A stretch of 64,000 nucleotides of DNA. It comes from Sipunculus nudus. Its lineage: Eukaryota > Annelida > Sipuncula > Golfingiida > Sipunculidae. The notes beneath the pieces are model-generated. The model made no database searches. It was not told the DNA's origin and was given only the letters and a program-made list of their open reading frames with translations. The stretch spans positions 43,411,327 through 43,475,326 of the forward strand of contig CM049308.1 in NCBI GenBank assembly GCA_026874595.1. The letters are read 5' to 3'. This document shows, piece after piece, positions 1-13,010 of the stretch. How positions within the stretch are numbered: the first letter of the stretch is position 1; the number at the start of each line of letters is the position of its first letter. A program made the translations under genes and the position numbers.

Positions 1-1260
1 ATATGCACAGGCGCTTGAATTGCTATTGGTGTAAATTTCGGTTAAATTTTTTACTTTTCTGGGTATAATTTCCTCATAACTATTACTTATGTCACAATTT
101 CCTAGCGTTTTTCACACTATATATCTCTTTATCATTTACTTAATATTTGAGATGGGCAGGCAATAAGGCCCCGTCGTCGTTAGCTCCGACAGCTTTTAAT
201 TGCTTTGAAACTTATCACTTTACTATGTGTCCTATAAATAACGAAGCTTGTGTTATTTGGTCATAATCGGTCAAAGGTCAAGGTCATTAAAAAACCTTCT
301 TGTCTCACCTTGTTAATATGTCTGTCTGTTCCTTTCTTGTTGTTAATTTCGTCAACGGCCTTGTTCTTATGTCTGACATTCAGCACACTACAGATCACGT
401 ACAGTTCTCAAACTTATTACTATAGTATATGTCATCTAAATAGGAAACCTTGTGTTTCTTGGTAAAAATCGCCCGTAAAAAAACCTCGACATTGTTATTC
501 CGTAATATCGACTTGAAACTTACAGAGTTTATTGGAAATCCTAGTTACCTATTTTTTTTCGTGAACATATCGGTCCAAGGTCAAGGTCACCAAAAACAAG
601 ATTTTCGGAAATTTTACTTAAATATGCCGCAGACGCCACAAGTTTGCATGAATCATTTTGAAAGTGATATATCTTAATTTTGCCCAAGACATATATTGAA
701 ATGGATTTTTCATTTTTGGATTATATCTGCTAGGAGGAGCTCCACTCAAAATTACGACATATATTTAGGCCATATCTCCAAAACTATCACGGTTAACTAT
801 GGAAACTGTAGGTCATTTTGCTCAAAATTTCATCGCTTTTCATCTAATATGAAGCCGGTTCAATCTTCTGTTACCATGGTTACGCTTTATCGTGCGTTAT
901 CCATGATATTAAAAAATACGGGGTTAGACGAGTCTAGTTTTTAGCATTTCGTATAACATTTCGCCACTTTGACATGACCAAACTGCGAATCACGCAAAAT
1001 CTTGCACCGTATCTCCTGTAACCAGAAACTAAGAGAAAAAGTGAGATTTCACATAAATGTTGACAACTTCGGGACTTTTAAATCTAGCCAGGTGTAGTTT
1101 TCGGCATTTAAAACATTTTGCCAACTTGACATGACAGAACAGCATGGAAATCACGCATAATATCGAACCATATATCAAGAAACCAGAGAAAGCGAGATTT
1201 CATATAAATGCTTATAACACGAGGACATTTAAAGCTACATAGGTCTAGTAGCAAACTCAC
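1..1260 (+). repeat. Diverged family G repeat
   Basis: Contains phrases of the 51-59 kb array in the same order: CTTGAAACTTACAG (about 511-524), GGTCAAGGTCA (575-586), a weak TCTGCTAGGAGGAGCTC (726-742) where family G carries its CTCF-like core, GGCCATATCTCCAAAACTAT, and 'GAGTCTAGTTTTTAGCAT' tails. Two diverged copies of the last segment follow (about 925-1050, 1080-1210). No gene is seen. Confidence 0.6.
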
Positions 1261-1331
1261 AAAAGAGGCCATGAAAACATTATATGCTTCATTCTCTCAT
1301 CTATATCTACCAACTTGCAAAATTTGAAAAT

Positions 1332-3566
1332 AAAGCCTACTAGTGCGAACCTGTCCAATGGGATATACATCAGGTAAAATTCTTCCATCCTGGACTGTTA
1401 CTTTTCTTTGAAAAGTGTGACATGTATATGTACAATGCAAGCACTGAACATTTTGAACCCAAGTGCATGCAGCAATTACACAAACGTCACTGTCGAAAAA
1501 TTTTCACGAGTGAACACAACACAAAAATGATTGAAGACAGCAGTACCAGTCTTGTGTACGAGAAAGCCATCAAAGATGTATGAACATGCAAAATTTCAGG
1601 CACATACTTCAAACCACTGTTCAGCCATGTGCACAGATCTACGAAACAATTATAGCTGGCGCCACAAGTCTTGTATACAACAAAACTTTTAAAGATGTAT
1701 CGACATGTATAATTTCAGGCTGATATATCAAATCACTCCTGACAAATCAGCATTACCATACACTGGAAAAAGTAATGTAGGAGGCGCAACCTGTCTTGCA
1801 TACCACAAAGCTATCTGCGATGTATATATATGCCCATTTTCACGTTTATATTGTCAAATCCCTCCTGAGAAATAAGCAGGTACATACACTGTACAACACC
1901 AGCCTTGTGTACGAGAAAGCCATCAAAGATGCATTGACAGGTTAAAATATCAGGCCAAAACATCAAACTTCTCTTGAGGCAGGCGCACTGGGCTGACCAC
2001 GCTTAGGTCATAATGCAGTTGCCCCCACTGGACTGCAACAAATTGCTTGCAATAGCTACTGCACTGAGTGAACTGTTGACCTGTTCCATAATATCACACA
2101 GTTCGCAGTCTGCTAAAGCTATAAATAGATGGAGACTGACCTTTGGCCTGTTGCCAAATCTGAAATAGCTGGCAGTCTGCCAAGCTATCTATAGATACAG
2201 ACAAAATCTTGGCCTGTTGTAAATCTGCTTACACATACTAAAGGCTTTGGCTACAATACTTTTTATCAAGCTGGCATATTCATAAGAATTTTTATTAAAA
2301 AGTCTAGAATAATGAAAGATGCAGTCCTTTCATTGTTAAACGTTCAATAATTATGCCAAAAATCAGTACAGTTGAAGAAAGGCCTCCTAGCAGTCATTTT
2401 TGTGCAATGTAACAGAAGTTGAAACAACAGTTTTGCAGAAGAACACTACTGCAGCCTTTAGTTTCACATAGGCTTACTTATGGCCACAAGACCAACTTCA
2501 GCTATCTATGACTCTACCGAAAATCAATGAACTCAATCTATTCTAAAAAAAAGTTTAAGAACCCTAACCCTTGGACAGTTAAAATATTAAACCTTTCAGC
2601 TTGGCAGATTCATCATAAAACATATTTTAGTTCAGTCGCTAAAATTATGAGGTCTTTGCCGTTAGAAAACATGTCTATGTAGGTGGCGCCACAAAAACTG
2701 CAGTTTCAAAAATGAGTCATGCGACCAACATTTGCACAAACCTGGTGATGCTAGCTCCTCTCGTTTCTGAGATTATGCCAGTATGCTTACTTCGCCAAAT
2801 AATTACATTCAAATTTCTGTAACTCGTGTGTAACTCGGCCAAAACTCATCAAACCCAAACCATTTGAACAAACTTGAGAGAGCTCTTCTCTTGGATCATT
2901 ACTGTTAAATATTAAACAATTTGGCGGAATGATTTCATAGAAGATTTGCAATGATTTTTTAAATTTTTTTCCCCAATAAAACAAAACTTACTGCAGATGG
3001 CACCACAAAAAGCTCAATCCTACATAATGACATTTGATATGTGACAGACTTTTGCATAAAATTTAGGGATGGTAGCTCCTAGATTTCATAGAAATTATAG
3101 GTTAATGTATTCATGACTGATGGCCCTCCTACAAAAAAGGTGGCTGCAGCTGGCGCCACCAATACCTCAATTTGAAATATGAGTCATGTGACCAACATTT
3201 ACATCAAATTTGGTCATGATAGCATCAGCCGTTTGTAATATTGTAATTTGATTATCCTTTTTTTGTACAAATTACTAAGTTCAGCTTCCTAGAACTCGGC
3301 CAAAACTCCCCGAACTAGAACCATTCTAACACAACTTAAGAGAGATGGTTTCAGAGATTATTTCGGAGATTTTTTTTACCGTTTTGCCAATAAAATCTAA
3401 TTTAATGCAGATAGCAAAAAAAATAACTCCAATAGATTTTTAGATGTCATTTTTTTGGGTTATAATTTGGTGATAATAGCTCCTGCCAATTTTTGAGATA
3501 GTATCCCTTTACATACAGACGACACACAACGCCACACCATCACATAAGCTCACAGGTTCACTAACA
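1332..3566 (+). mobile_element. Family B element, copy 1 (degenerate)
   Basis: Starts at a decayed AAAGCCTACTAGTGCGAACCTG, ends CACAGGTTCACTAACAA. Between are units with GGTGGCGCCAC, 'CAAAGATGTAT..ACATGCAAAATTTCAGG' and then 'AACTCGGCCAAAACTC' segments. The 5' GCGAACCTGT and 3' ACAGGTTC segments are inverted copies of one another, as in the two better copies at 10535 and 13011. Confidence 0.55.
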
Positions 3567-5220
3567 AATCACTGTCAAACATTTGTCGAGGTATCGTGGC
3601 AGTATCTACATGGTTGGTCTACAGTAGGAATGCAGAAACCTCATTAGCTGAAATTTCTCGGCCTGCGGATACAAAGACGTATTTCTTTTACAATCCTCAT
3701 GCCAACAGAGGATGAGCACAGTCTCTACGACAACCAAACCCCATAAATACGATTGCATACATAACTTCAATAGCTTATAACTGTAATACAGAAAACCCCA
3801 TGTTGAAATTCGAACTCATTCTCTCTGTTTAGCGTCCAGAAAAATTCGACGCCTGTGAATCAGCTCATTTAGAACGGCCACCTTCTTCGGAGGCCACGGA
3901 AGGAGCCGAGTGTTCTCGAAGGACCGTGGAGGCCGCCATATTGCTAATTGCTATGAATTGAATTGCCTTTGACCGTTATCAAATCCGTTGCAATCAACGT
4001 TACCATCAGGACATAATTTATTAAACCGTGCCCCATTTAGTTCCAAAAATGATCACCCATCTATCAATACCATAATATTTACCTTTTACCTGACGAATGA
4101 CGATGAAACGACCTTCCGTTTCAGATCGTCGGATATGTTCTTGTTTGAAGTTAACAAAATTTTTCAATCCGTTGTAATCCTGTTTTTTTAAGAGGCCATC
4201 CGCTATTATTTATGCCCTTATTTCGATAAAGGACAGCAACTGATTTCAAAGATACCGTTTTGATTTATATACAGTTTCTTATTTAGCCGTGAACAATAAT
4301 CAATATTAGCGGTATTTTGATAAAATCAATGCATCATCCCTGAAAGATAGTGGATACAAATATTTAAATATAATAATTTATTTTTTAATTATTTATATTT
4401 TAATATTTTAATCAAATAAACAATTAAAGTGCTAATAAACAATATGTATTTGTCATAAATAATTACATAAAACAAATCATAATATGCTCTAAATCTTTTT
4501 TTTTTTACATGGTTATTTCCAGTGAAATTTTGGATAATTTGAAAACAATAAAACCAGAACAAATAACAAAGACAGCTGATTTTAATGGATCACATTTCAA
4601 TTTTTAAATTTTTTATATAAACTCTTTAGGTACAAAGTAAATTTAACTTGAATATAATTTTTTGGGTGTTTACATCTATTTAATATTCCTTAAGTGAGCA
4701 GTATATGTTGTTTATATGTATAAAAGGTATTCTATGAAGTCATGCGCAAATATGTAAATAATAAAATAATTAACCAATCAGAAGACTGTTGACAGAGATC
4801 AGGGCTAATTCCACTGAATACATGCCCAGGCTGACCAGCGCTGGCTAATTAGGCTGCTGCTGGGCCCTGGACCAGTGGACAGTTTTGGTGCTGAAATCTG
4901 GGTAACACATTCCCTGTTATTTTCTCTCATTTATTCCCCGATAATTTTGGATCTAATAGAAATATTGAAAAAAATAAATTGCATTAAATACTTTATGCAA
5001 AGAGCTATCTGCTCATACTAAAATTTTAATTTTTTTTACAACTTTGAATTTTTTATTGATATACCTTGCACAGATGCAGCATCGCTACACATTTCTGCTT
5101 TTATGCAAATAATGTAAGCATCTAAAATACCCTGCCAGCAGTTACAGTAGATTCTGACAGATTTGGTTAAACATATTGAATGATCAGCAGCTGCAAAATT
5201 CAAACTGCACTAGTTCTAAA
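3567..5220. other. No gene seen; AT-rich DNA
   Basis: 3580-3960 is less AT-rich and holds GGCCGCCATATTG (3931-3943), a YY1-like motif, next to imperfect inverted CCACGG/CCGTGG words. 4330-4650 is very AT-rich. No splice-bounded open frame or recognisable element could be supported. Confidence 0.4.
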
Positions 5221-6050
5221 ATTAAACTCACAAAAGTACAGAAAAAGATGATAATACGCCGATCGTACAACTTCTCATCTAATAAATTTGTCAATTTTAA
5301 TGAGAATTTAATTCAGGCAAAAAAAGTCAATCAGTAACGCAGAATCCATCCATCCTCTAGCTTAACATTTCTGTCGACTTTTTCAAAATCCATCATATTC
5401 TTGGTAAGTAACAGGACCACAAAGTAGCCTGTTGAACCATGACATCTTTCAATATTTGTGAATTTCGAATTTAGTCAAACTGAGGTGAGACACAATTTGT
5501 AAACATGCGGAGTTTCGTAAAATTAGTCAAAGCCCTGAAGTCCTCATGGCAATACTAAAATTAAACAGAGACTCTTACTATGACTGTCTCTTAATAAAAA
5601 CACCAAAACCATAAAAGTATAATTACACAACTTTATTGCAATATTACATATCAAATAATTTTTGGAAAACACATATCTATTACCATAAACATGGCCTTCA
5701 GGCCTAATGCAAACCTGCTAAAAAGACTATTTTAATATTTTTTTTACATCAAAAGTTAAACCATACTGAACAATTACCTCATACTCATCACATTGATTTC
5801 TCTACTCTATGTACCTGTACACTACTGCTTATTAAAAGTATCCATTTATGATAGCATTTTAAATGAAACACTTCTCATATTTCTTAATACAATGCAAAAT
5901 CATAAACAATTAAAAACGTGAAAAACTTAAATTAACAGAAAAAAAACAAAAACCCTTCTACCGATCACAATAATTTCTCTATTCTGTGTACTTTTATAGT
6001 ACTGCTTATTAAAACTATTGATTTATAGCAATTTTATTAAAACAGTTATT
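5220..6050. repeat. Family J fragment and duplicated 3'-UTR-like segments
   Basis: 5250-5580 resembles, loosely, the family J text at 17820-18020 ('TAATGAGTTTTATCAAAATCC..ATATTCTT', then a 'GGCAATACTAAAA' end). 5805-5935 and 5985-6050 repeat CTGTGTAC/TACTGCTTATTAAAA phrases also seen at 7158-7250 and 7368-7420. Confidence 0.35.
5632..5637 (-). terminator. Candidate alternative poly(A) signal, TTGCAATAAAGTTGTG context
   Basis: On the minus strand AATAAA is followed by a GT-rich GTTGTG element, a good cleavage-site context. It lies 6.5 kb beyond the exon 3 stop, past duplicated terminal-exon/3' UTR-like segments, so it may belong to a decayed gene copy rather than to this gene. Confidence 0.25.
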
Positions 6051-6059
6051 TATCAGTCA

Positions 6060-7045
6060 TCAATTTTAAAAAATGCACATGGCTCCACCAGTCTCCATTA
6101 ACTGATGAAACACTCCATGATTAATCTGCGTGCAAACAATCATGGTAATGAATGCATAAGCTGTTCAGACACTGGACGTTTTGTAACAACTTTTTCATTA
6201 TACCAAGGGGTACTTACAAGCCATATAGCTCAAAGGATATGGCTAACAGAGACCTAATTTCACGTTTCCGAAAAGATTTTTCATGGACTTCACTGGATGT
6301 TAAATTGGAAGATTCTAGGTTTAATAGTTACAATTTGTACCCTGTTAACAGACCTTTGCATCGTTGAAGGTCTCAAAAATAGAGAAATAATGTGTACAAT
6401 TTGAAAAAAACCCAGGTGTTAACACCAGTCTACAAGAACTGATGAAGCCATCCATGATCAAAATGTATGCAAAGAATCATGGTGATCAATGCATAAGTGG
6501 TTGAGATACTGGAGCTTTTGTATCAAATTTTTAATTATCCTGGTACGTACTTCTGTACCCCATAGCTCAGAGGATATGTGTAACAGAGACCGTATTTCAC
6601 ATTTCCAAGGAGATTTTTCTGGACCTCCCAGGATGTCAAGTTAGAAGATTCCAAGTCTAATGTTCATAATTTGTGCCCCATTAGCAGATGACCACATCTT
6701 TCAAGTCTCAAAAAAAGAGAGAAAAAAGGCATAAAATTTAAAAAAATTCCAGGTGGCACCACCAGTCTGCAGAAACCAATGAAACATTCCATGATCAATA
6801 TGCATGCAAACAATCATGGTGATCAATGCATTATTTATTCACATTTTGTATCACATTTTTAATTATTCTGGGGGAGTACTTCAAGAGTCCCATAGCTCAA
6901 AGTATACCGGTTACAGACACCTAATTTCAAGTTTTTAAACGAGATTTTTCATGGACCTCCTGCAATGTCAAGTTACAACATTCTAGGTCCAGGGATTACA
7001 ATTTGTGCCTCGTTAACGCACAGACAGACAGACATTGCATGGACA
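6060..7045 (+). repeat. Family C tandem units (about 3 x 340 bp)
   Basis: Each unit has a (G)GTGGCxCCACCAGTCT-type start (6075, 6412, 6755), 'CATGATCAATATGCATGCAAA', 'GATACTGGAGCTTTTGTATC', 'CCCATAGCTCA', 'GGGTAACAGAGACCTAATTTCA' (shortened here) and 'CCCTGTTAACAGA'. Ends in a CAGACAGACAGACA tract near 7022 and CAGTCAGCTTCGCTAAAAA. Confidence 0.7.
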
Positions 7046-7294
7046 AACATTCATTGCTATACCTCAGACAACTTTCAGTCAGCTTCGCTAAAAACTCAAC
7101 AGAAATAAAAGTCAGTCTTCAGCTACATTTCTGTCAAATATCTAAATGCAAATTCAATGTACTGCTTATTAATCATATTTATTCACAGGTTTGTCCTAAA
7201 ACAATTATCATGTGTATTAATACAATGCAAAATAATGAACAAACTATTTAAAACATAACATTCCAAACCTCAAACAAATAGAAGTGAACCACTC

Positions 7295-7366
7295 AAATTG
7301 AATGTCACTCTCTTCAGGTCTTCCAGTTTGCATGGAGCAAATGTATCACTGTCAGGAGGTCAATCT
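7295..7366 (-). pseudogene. Decayed second copy of the terminal exon
   Basis: Plus-strand AATGTCACTCTCTTCA at 7301-7316 matches the exon 3 copy at 12133-12148, and TCAGGAGGTCA (7352-7362) matches CCAGGAGGTCA near 12172-12181; between them this copy is longer. On the minus strand the frame meets TGA almost at once whichever nearby AG is used. Downstream, segments like ACAATGCAAAATAATGAACAA recur at about 5890-5920 and 7222-7240, suggesting tandem duplication of the gene's 3' end. Confidence 0.45.
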
Positions 7367-7815
7367 TGTGCTTATTAAAAGTATTTATCAATACAATGTT
7401 TCTGATACAATTATCATCTTTCTTAAGCTATCATGACTGTCTGAAACCCCAATATCTAAATTCAATTAAAAAGTCCTTTAAATTCATATTACACACCATA
7501 ATGTGTACATTATTTCAAATCTGGTAGTGTCATCTTTGTGATAGTATGCATATTTATGTTTTTTTTTTTCATTCATTTTAATATGATTTTCTAACATAGA
7601 TTAAATTTTGAAATGGTAAAGCCAGTAACAATAATCTTCTTTTTAATGAACTAATATGAAACTACATCACAATTTCTCAAAACATTTATTTTTGGGTTTT
7701 TCTCCTATCATTATTCTGTCTACCCTAAAACTAAAATTTTTAATTTTCATTCCATATTTTTTTTTAATAAAAACTTAAAATTTCAGTTTTAGAGTACATA
7801 GAATCATGACAGAAA

Positions 7816-10391
7816 CTAGATGTGTCAGAACGACACGAATGCCCCCACCTTGGGCAAATTAGAAACATTTGTAAAATTTTGAAAATTTTTTTAAGTTCAG
7901 GAGGTGTTGTATGGTCAAAAGTAGGTCAACAAGGGCAAAATACAAACTCGATCTGTAACGGGTCATTATCAAGCAACACACCAAAAATCATGCCAGTATA
8001 TGCAGGCATTGTGAAACTAGAATATCAGCAGAAGCTGACAAAAGCCCTCAGCCAAAAGAACAGTGTTTACAGGTGGTAACAGTGAAAAGTACTAAATATC
8101 TGTTCTCACATGGATGTATATCTGTACATGTCTCAGTTATAAATTTAAAATGGGGTTTACGTACCATGACTCATAACAATCCATCAAATGCTTCCTGAAA
8201 ATAAGCTTCTAAGTTTTATTCTATTGTAAGCTCTGTGACCTTGAAAAGCAGGTCAAGGTCACCCATCTTCGAACTTGACCGAGATTTTGTTGATATGCAT
8301 CTTCACCAAAGAAATAAAATTCCTATTGTGATTCCTTTTAGAGATATCCTGCTCACAAGGCCAAAATTGAAAAATCCAAGAAAAATTCATCAAAAATCAG
8401 AAATTGCAGGTGGCGCCCCCAAACTTGTGCAGCAGTTACAGACCATCAGTCCCTATGATCATAGTAAGTATTGTAAAAATCCACCCAATGGTTCCTGAGA
8501 AATAAGCTTCTAAATGTTTTTTCTATAATCAGCTCTGTGACCTTGAAAAGCAGGTCAAGGTCACCCATCTTCAAACTTGACCGAGATTTTGTCAATATAC
8601 ATCTTCACCGAAAAAATAAAATTCCTACGGTGAAACCTTTTCCAGATATCCCGCTCACAAGCCCAAAGTTGAAAAATCCGATAAAAATTCATTAAAAATC
8701 AGAAATTGTAGGTGGCGCCACCAAACTTGTTTAGCAGGTACAGATTATCAGTCCCAATAATCATAGTAAGTTTTGTGAAAATCCACCAAATGGTTCCTGA
8801 GTAATAGGCATCTAAGTGTTTTTCTATAATCAGCTCTAAAATGTAGAAAAATGGGTCAAGGTCACCCATCTTCGAACTTGACCGAGATTTTGTCGATATA
8901 CATCTTTACCAAGGAAATAAAATTCTGACGGTGAATCCTTTTCAAGATATCCCGCTCACAAGGTAAAAGTTAACGGACGCCGGACGGCCGGACGGACGGA
9001 CGGACAGCTTGGGTGACGACAATAGCCCATCAGCCTAAGGGCTGAGGGCTAAAAAAGTCCATACATGTGCATTTTCCATAAAAATTTCTGTCTCTCATTT
9101 TTTCTGAAATTTTCTATGTTTAGGAGCCGTTAAACAATCAAAAGTAGGTCAACCGGGATGAAAGGCGAATTCGATCTGTAAATGTCATTATCTGCCCACA
9201 CATAAAAAATCAGGGTGGTATCTGCAGGCATTGAGGGAAAAAAGTCAGTACATATGCATTTGTTATGAAAATTTATATTTTTCATGAAACTTTCTATGTT
9301 CAGGAGCAGTCAAATGGTCAAAAGTAGGTCAACTGAGAGAAAACAAGAACTCGATCTGTAACTGGTCATTATCTGCCTACACACCAAAAAAAAACCCATA
9401 TCTGCAGGCACTGCGAAAAAAAGGCCATACATATGCACCTTTTTATGGAATTTTCTATGTTAGAGCACCGTCAAACGGTCAAAAATAGGTCAACTGCGAC
9501 AAAACATGAACTTGATCTGTAACTGGTCATTATCTGCCCACACACCAAAAATCAGGCCTATATCTGCAGGTATTGTGAAGAAAATTCTGTACAAGTGTAT
9601 TTGTCATGAAAATTTATGTTTTACATGAAATTTTCTATGTTCAGGAGCCGTAAAACAGTCAAAACTAAGTCAACCAGGACGAAATGCGAACTTAATCTGT
9701 AACTGGTCAATATCTGGCCACACACCAAAAATCAGGCCAATATCTGCAGGCATTGCGAAAAAAAGTCTGTACATGTGTATCTTTCATGAATATTTCTATT
9801 TTTCACGAAATTTTCTATGTTTGTACAACGGTCAAAAGTAGGTCAACTGGGACGAAACCCGAACTCGATCTGTAACTGGTCTATATTTGCCCACACACCA
9901 AAAATCAGGCCAATATCTGCAGGCATTGCGAAAAAAAGTCTGTACATGTGTATCTGTCATGAATATTTCTATTTTTCATTAAATTTTCTAATTTTAGGAG
10001 CTGTAAAACAGTCAAAATTAGGTCAACCAGGACGAAACGCGAACTCGATCTGTAACTGGTCTATATCTGCTCACACACCAAAAATCAGGCCAATATCTGC
10101 AGGCATTGCGAAAAAAAGTCCATACATGTGTATCTGTCATAAATATTTCTATTTTTCATGAAATTTTCTAAGTTTAGGAGCCGTAAAATGGTCAAAAGTA
10201 GGTCAACCGGGACGAAACGTGGACTCGATCTGTAACTGGTCTATATCTGCCCACACACCAAAAATTAGGCCAATATCTGCAGGCATTGCGAAAAAAAGTC
10301 AGTACAACTGTTTGATTTTGGAATGACGGAAGGACGGAATGACGGACATGGGTAAAACTATATGCCCCAGCCACTTTGTGGTGGGGGCATA
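7816..10391 (+). mobile_element. Family A element, full length, with nested family F element
   Basis: 5' end CTAGATGTGTC AGAAC GACAC (a 5-bp stem hairpin), then ATGCCCCCACC. 3' end GGCCACTTTGTGGTGGGGGCAT followed by an A-run; the last part can fold on TATGCCCC..GGGGCAT and inverts the 5' ATGCCCCC segment. The core is a tandem array of about 178-bp units keyed by 'AGGAGCCGTAAAAC', 'GTCAACCGGGACGAAA', 'CACACCAAAAATCAGGCC'. A second element interrupts it at 8017-9050. No protein is encoded, so it would be non-autonomous. Helentron-like assignment is inference from end structure. Confidence 0.65.
8017..9050 (+). mobile_element. Family F element nested in family A
   Basis: 5' CTAGAATATCAGC AGAA GCTGA (hairpin) then AGCCCTCAGCC; 3' GGCTGAGGGCT followed by AAAAAA, an exact 11-bp inverted match. 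The core has about 300-bp units with 'CCTTGAAAAGCAGGTCAAGG' and 'AGGTGGCGCC'. The host reads GTGAAA before it and AAAAAAGTCCATAC after it, while the uninterrupted family A copy at 20027 reads GTGAAAAAAAGTCCATAC, so the insertion site and its empty state are both visible. Confidence 0.75.
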
Positions 10392-10417
10392 AAAAAAATT
10401 CAGATATTGTCATACAG

Positions 10418-10423
10418 TTTATT
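10418..10423 (-). terminator. Candidate poly(A) signal AATAAA
   Basis: First AATAAA I find downstream of the exon 3 stop on the minus strand, about 1.7 kb away, just past a family B element. The 3' UTR would then contain that element. AT-rich DNA makes chance hexamers common. Confidence 0.25.
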
Positions 10424-10534
10424 ATTAATTCCTTCAAAAGCAGATTATTGTTACCAAGTGCTTAAAATAGTGTACTTTTTTAATTTTTTTTTTAATGTTA
10501 CAAAATCGTGTAAAAATGAGTAAAAAAATTTTAA

Positions 10535-11922
10535 CAAGGCCTACAAGCCTAATGTGAACCGGTGCAAAGTTTTGGAATATGAATGGAGGATTATTTTTAA
10601 AACTTAATATTGATCCTTGGCCCTAATTTTGGCCTAATCTGTCAAACAGTTCCTGAGATATGAGCTTGGATGTCTGGAGCGTAAACATGAATGAAGGTGG
10701 CGCCACCTGTCATAAAATAAAGAAACCTGTCTAGGATATATAAACCTGCAAAATTTCAGGTAGATAAGTCAAACCACTGCCAACATATGAGTGATATATC
10801 CCTAGGCAGATGAACAAATGGATGCTGTGCAAAAATGGGTTGCAGATGGCCACACCATTCCAAGTGTATGTTATAAAGCTATCCAAGAGCTACATTGTGC
10901 ACAATTTTTAGCCTGATCGGCCAAACGGTTCACAAGATATGTGCCCTTTTTGAGATAGCTTTGATGCACAATGAACGATGGACAACGGACATTGGACAAC
11001 CCCAAACCATCCCATAAGCTCACAGATTTTCTAAAAATGCAAACAAAGTTTTTTCAAATAGTTGAAAGATTTAGGTCCACAGTTCTAATCTGGGCATTCT
11101 GCGTCTAGACAATGTGTCTAGACATCTAGACATATCGTCTAGACACCAGGCAGAGCCAGGTCAGTTGCCATGGTGATGTCTGGACTGCACCTGGGTGCAC
11201 TGAGTGACCTCTTGACTTGGCATGTTGTCATATCTGTTTTCAAACACTGAAAGCCTTTTTCAAATGGCTACACTGCTTTTTTAAAGCTGCATCTATCCAA
11301 TCTATTCTTATAAAACTAGCAAAACCCTACCATAGAATAATTCTTGTAAAGTTTAAACCAATCAGCTGAACAGTTTCATCATAAAACAGTGTATAAGCTA
11401 CAAGAGTTAAAAATTACATTTTTGCTTGTAAAAAACAAAACAATGTAGGTGGTGCTACCAATACCTCAATTTCAGATAAGACTTATGTGACGAACATTGG
11501 CATAAAATTTAGTGATAAAATCTCCAGCCATTTCTCAGATTTTAATTTTAGTGTGCTTTTTTGGACAGATGACTAAGTTCAACCTCCTATAATTCGACCA
11601 AAAATCTCTGAACTGGAACCATTCAAAAAACTTGACAGAGATTGTTCCAGGGATCATTTCTGTCAAATATTGGACAATTTGGCTGGACAGTTTCGGAGAA
11701 GAAGATTTTTAAAGCTTTTTAAGCTTTTTCCCTATAAAATCTATGAAAATGCAGTTAGAAAAAAATCAAAAAAATCTGATACAGTTTTTCAGATCACTGA
11801 TTATTTGCAAAAAAATTGGTGATGCTAGGTCCTACCATTTTTGAGATAGCTATTGTTAACGTACAGACGACGCACGATGGACGATGCCACACCATCGCAT
11901 AAGCCCACAGGTACGCTAAAAA
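10535..11922 (+). mobile_element. Family B element, copy 2
   Basis: Starts CAAGGCCTACAAGCCTAATG with a GGCCT/AGCC-type hairpin, then GTGAACCGGTG. Ends CACAGGTACGC followed by TAAAAAT. An internal CACAGATTTTCTAAAAA at about 11018-11035 may be the 3' end of a shorter element. The core has 'GGTGGCGCCACCTGTC' and 'AACTCGGCC/AATTCGACC AAAA' segments. Confidence 0.55.
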
Positions 11923-12129
11923 TATGTATACTATCACAAACATCACTGTGCCAGATTTAAAATAATGTATACTCTATGTGGTATAATGTGAAAAAAACAC
12001 TTAAGGATTGAATTTGGATACAGGATTTTCAAACAGAATGATACCTTAATAAAAAGCTAAACAGTGAAAGATGTATTCAAAACACAATTATCAAAACTGT
12101 AAATAAACAAAAAAAGTGAAACATGGAAA

Positions 12130-12185
12130 TTAAATGTCACTCTCTTCACGTACTTCAAACTCTGTCAATCCCAGGAGGTCATCAC
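12130..12185 (-). CDS. Exon 3 (terminal) of the RPA70-like protein, residues 418-435 and stop
   Basis: On the minus strand an acceptor ending ATTTTTAG (AG at 12187-12186) precedes GTGATGACC. Joining the single A left by exon 2 to the GT here makes AGT and opens an acidic tail, SDDLLGLTEFEVREESDI, ending in TAA (12132-12130). The phase match, the acceptor and the stop within 60 nt make a coherent last exon. It is too short to be seen by an ATG-to-stop search. If intron 2 were retained, the protein would instead end two residues after exon 2 (SK, stop at 15893-15891), so the loss would be small. Transcript evidence is lacking. A decayed relative of this exon lies at 7295-7366. Confidence 0.7.
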
Positions 12186-13010
12186 CTAAAAATACATAAC
12201 ATATCATTAGAGATATCATACAAGGCACGGTCTCTGAAAAAAATAATTTTCTAAACAATTTAAGCACTGAATAGTCCAAACTAGTCCATACATGTACCCT
12301 CATGCCCTCTGATATATCTGTGCTCGATGGACATTAAGGTCGATGGGCCAAATGTAAATTAGTTATATACCCTGCCGCAACACATTTGTACAATAGGTTC
12401 AGAGACTTCAGTGGAAATGACACAGCACTGATCATGTGTTGAGTTCCATGCCTATGTCACTGCAATATACAAGGTTTCAGCCCACAGCAACATGTATTAC
12501 ATTTTTGAAGTCAGGTCAGCAAAGCCTCTCTTGATTGACAATTGTTGTCACCCAGGCAATTAAAGGACACCCAAACACTCTGTTTATCTTGACAGCTGTA
12601 ATGGTGCCTCCTTCAATCTTTATAACACTTGTGTACAGTTTCAGAACAATATTTTCCCACAAACCAATACATTTCAAGAGAAGACCCTTTTTTTGTTAAT
12701 TCAAGATGTACCATACCTGATTAAGCACCTTTCCTTTTATTCAGTAAAATAAAACATTCAGTAAATTTTATTACAAATTCCCTTTCCAAATCAAATGTAC
12801 ACACTGTTACTTAGAAAAAGCAGCAACCATATCATTATGTAAATTATTTCTTCCAATTTCAGACATCTTCAAAAAGAACACTATTTTCTTTTCTGAAGTA
12901 AGGAATACCTCATATTAGCATGCACACTTTAATATCAATACATCACTTTGAGCACACAATTAATGTTCACTTGAATGATTGTATCCTCTTCTCATATGAT
13001 ACAAAATAAA

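Noticed and set aside
3880-3945. Possible hairpin and YY1-like promoter without a gene
   Set aside because: The inverted words are imperfect and no exon could be linked on either strand.
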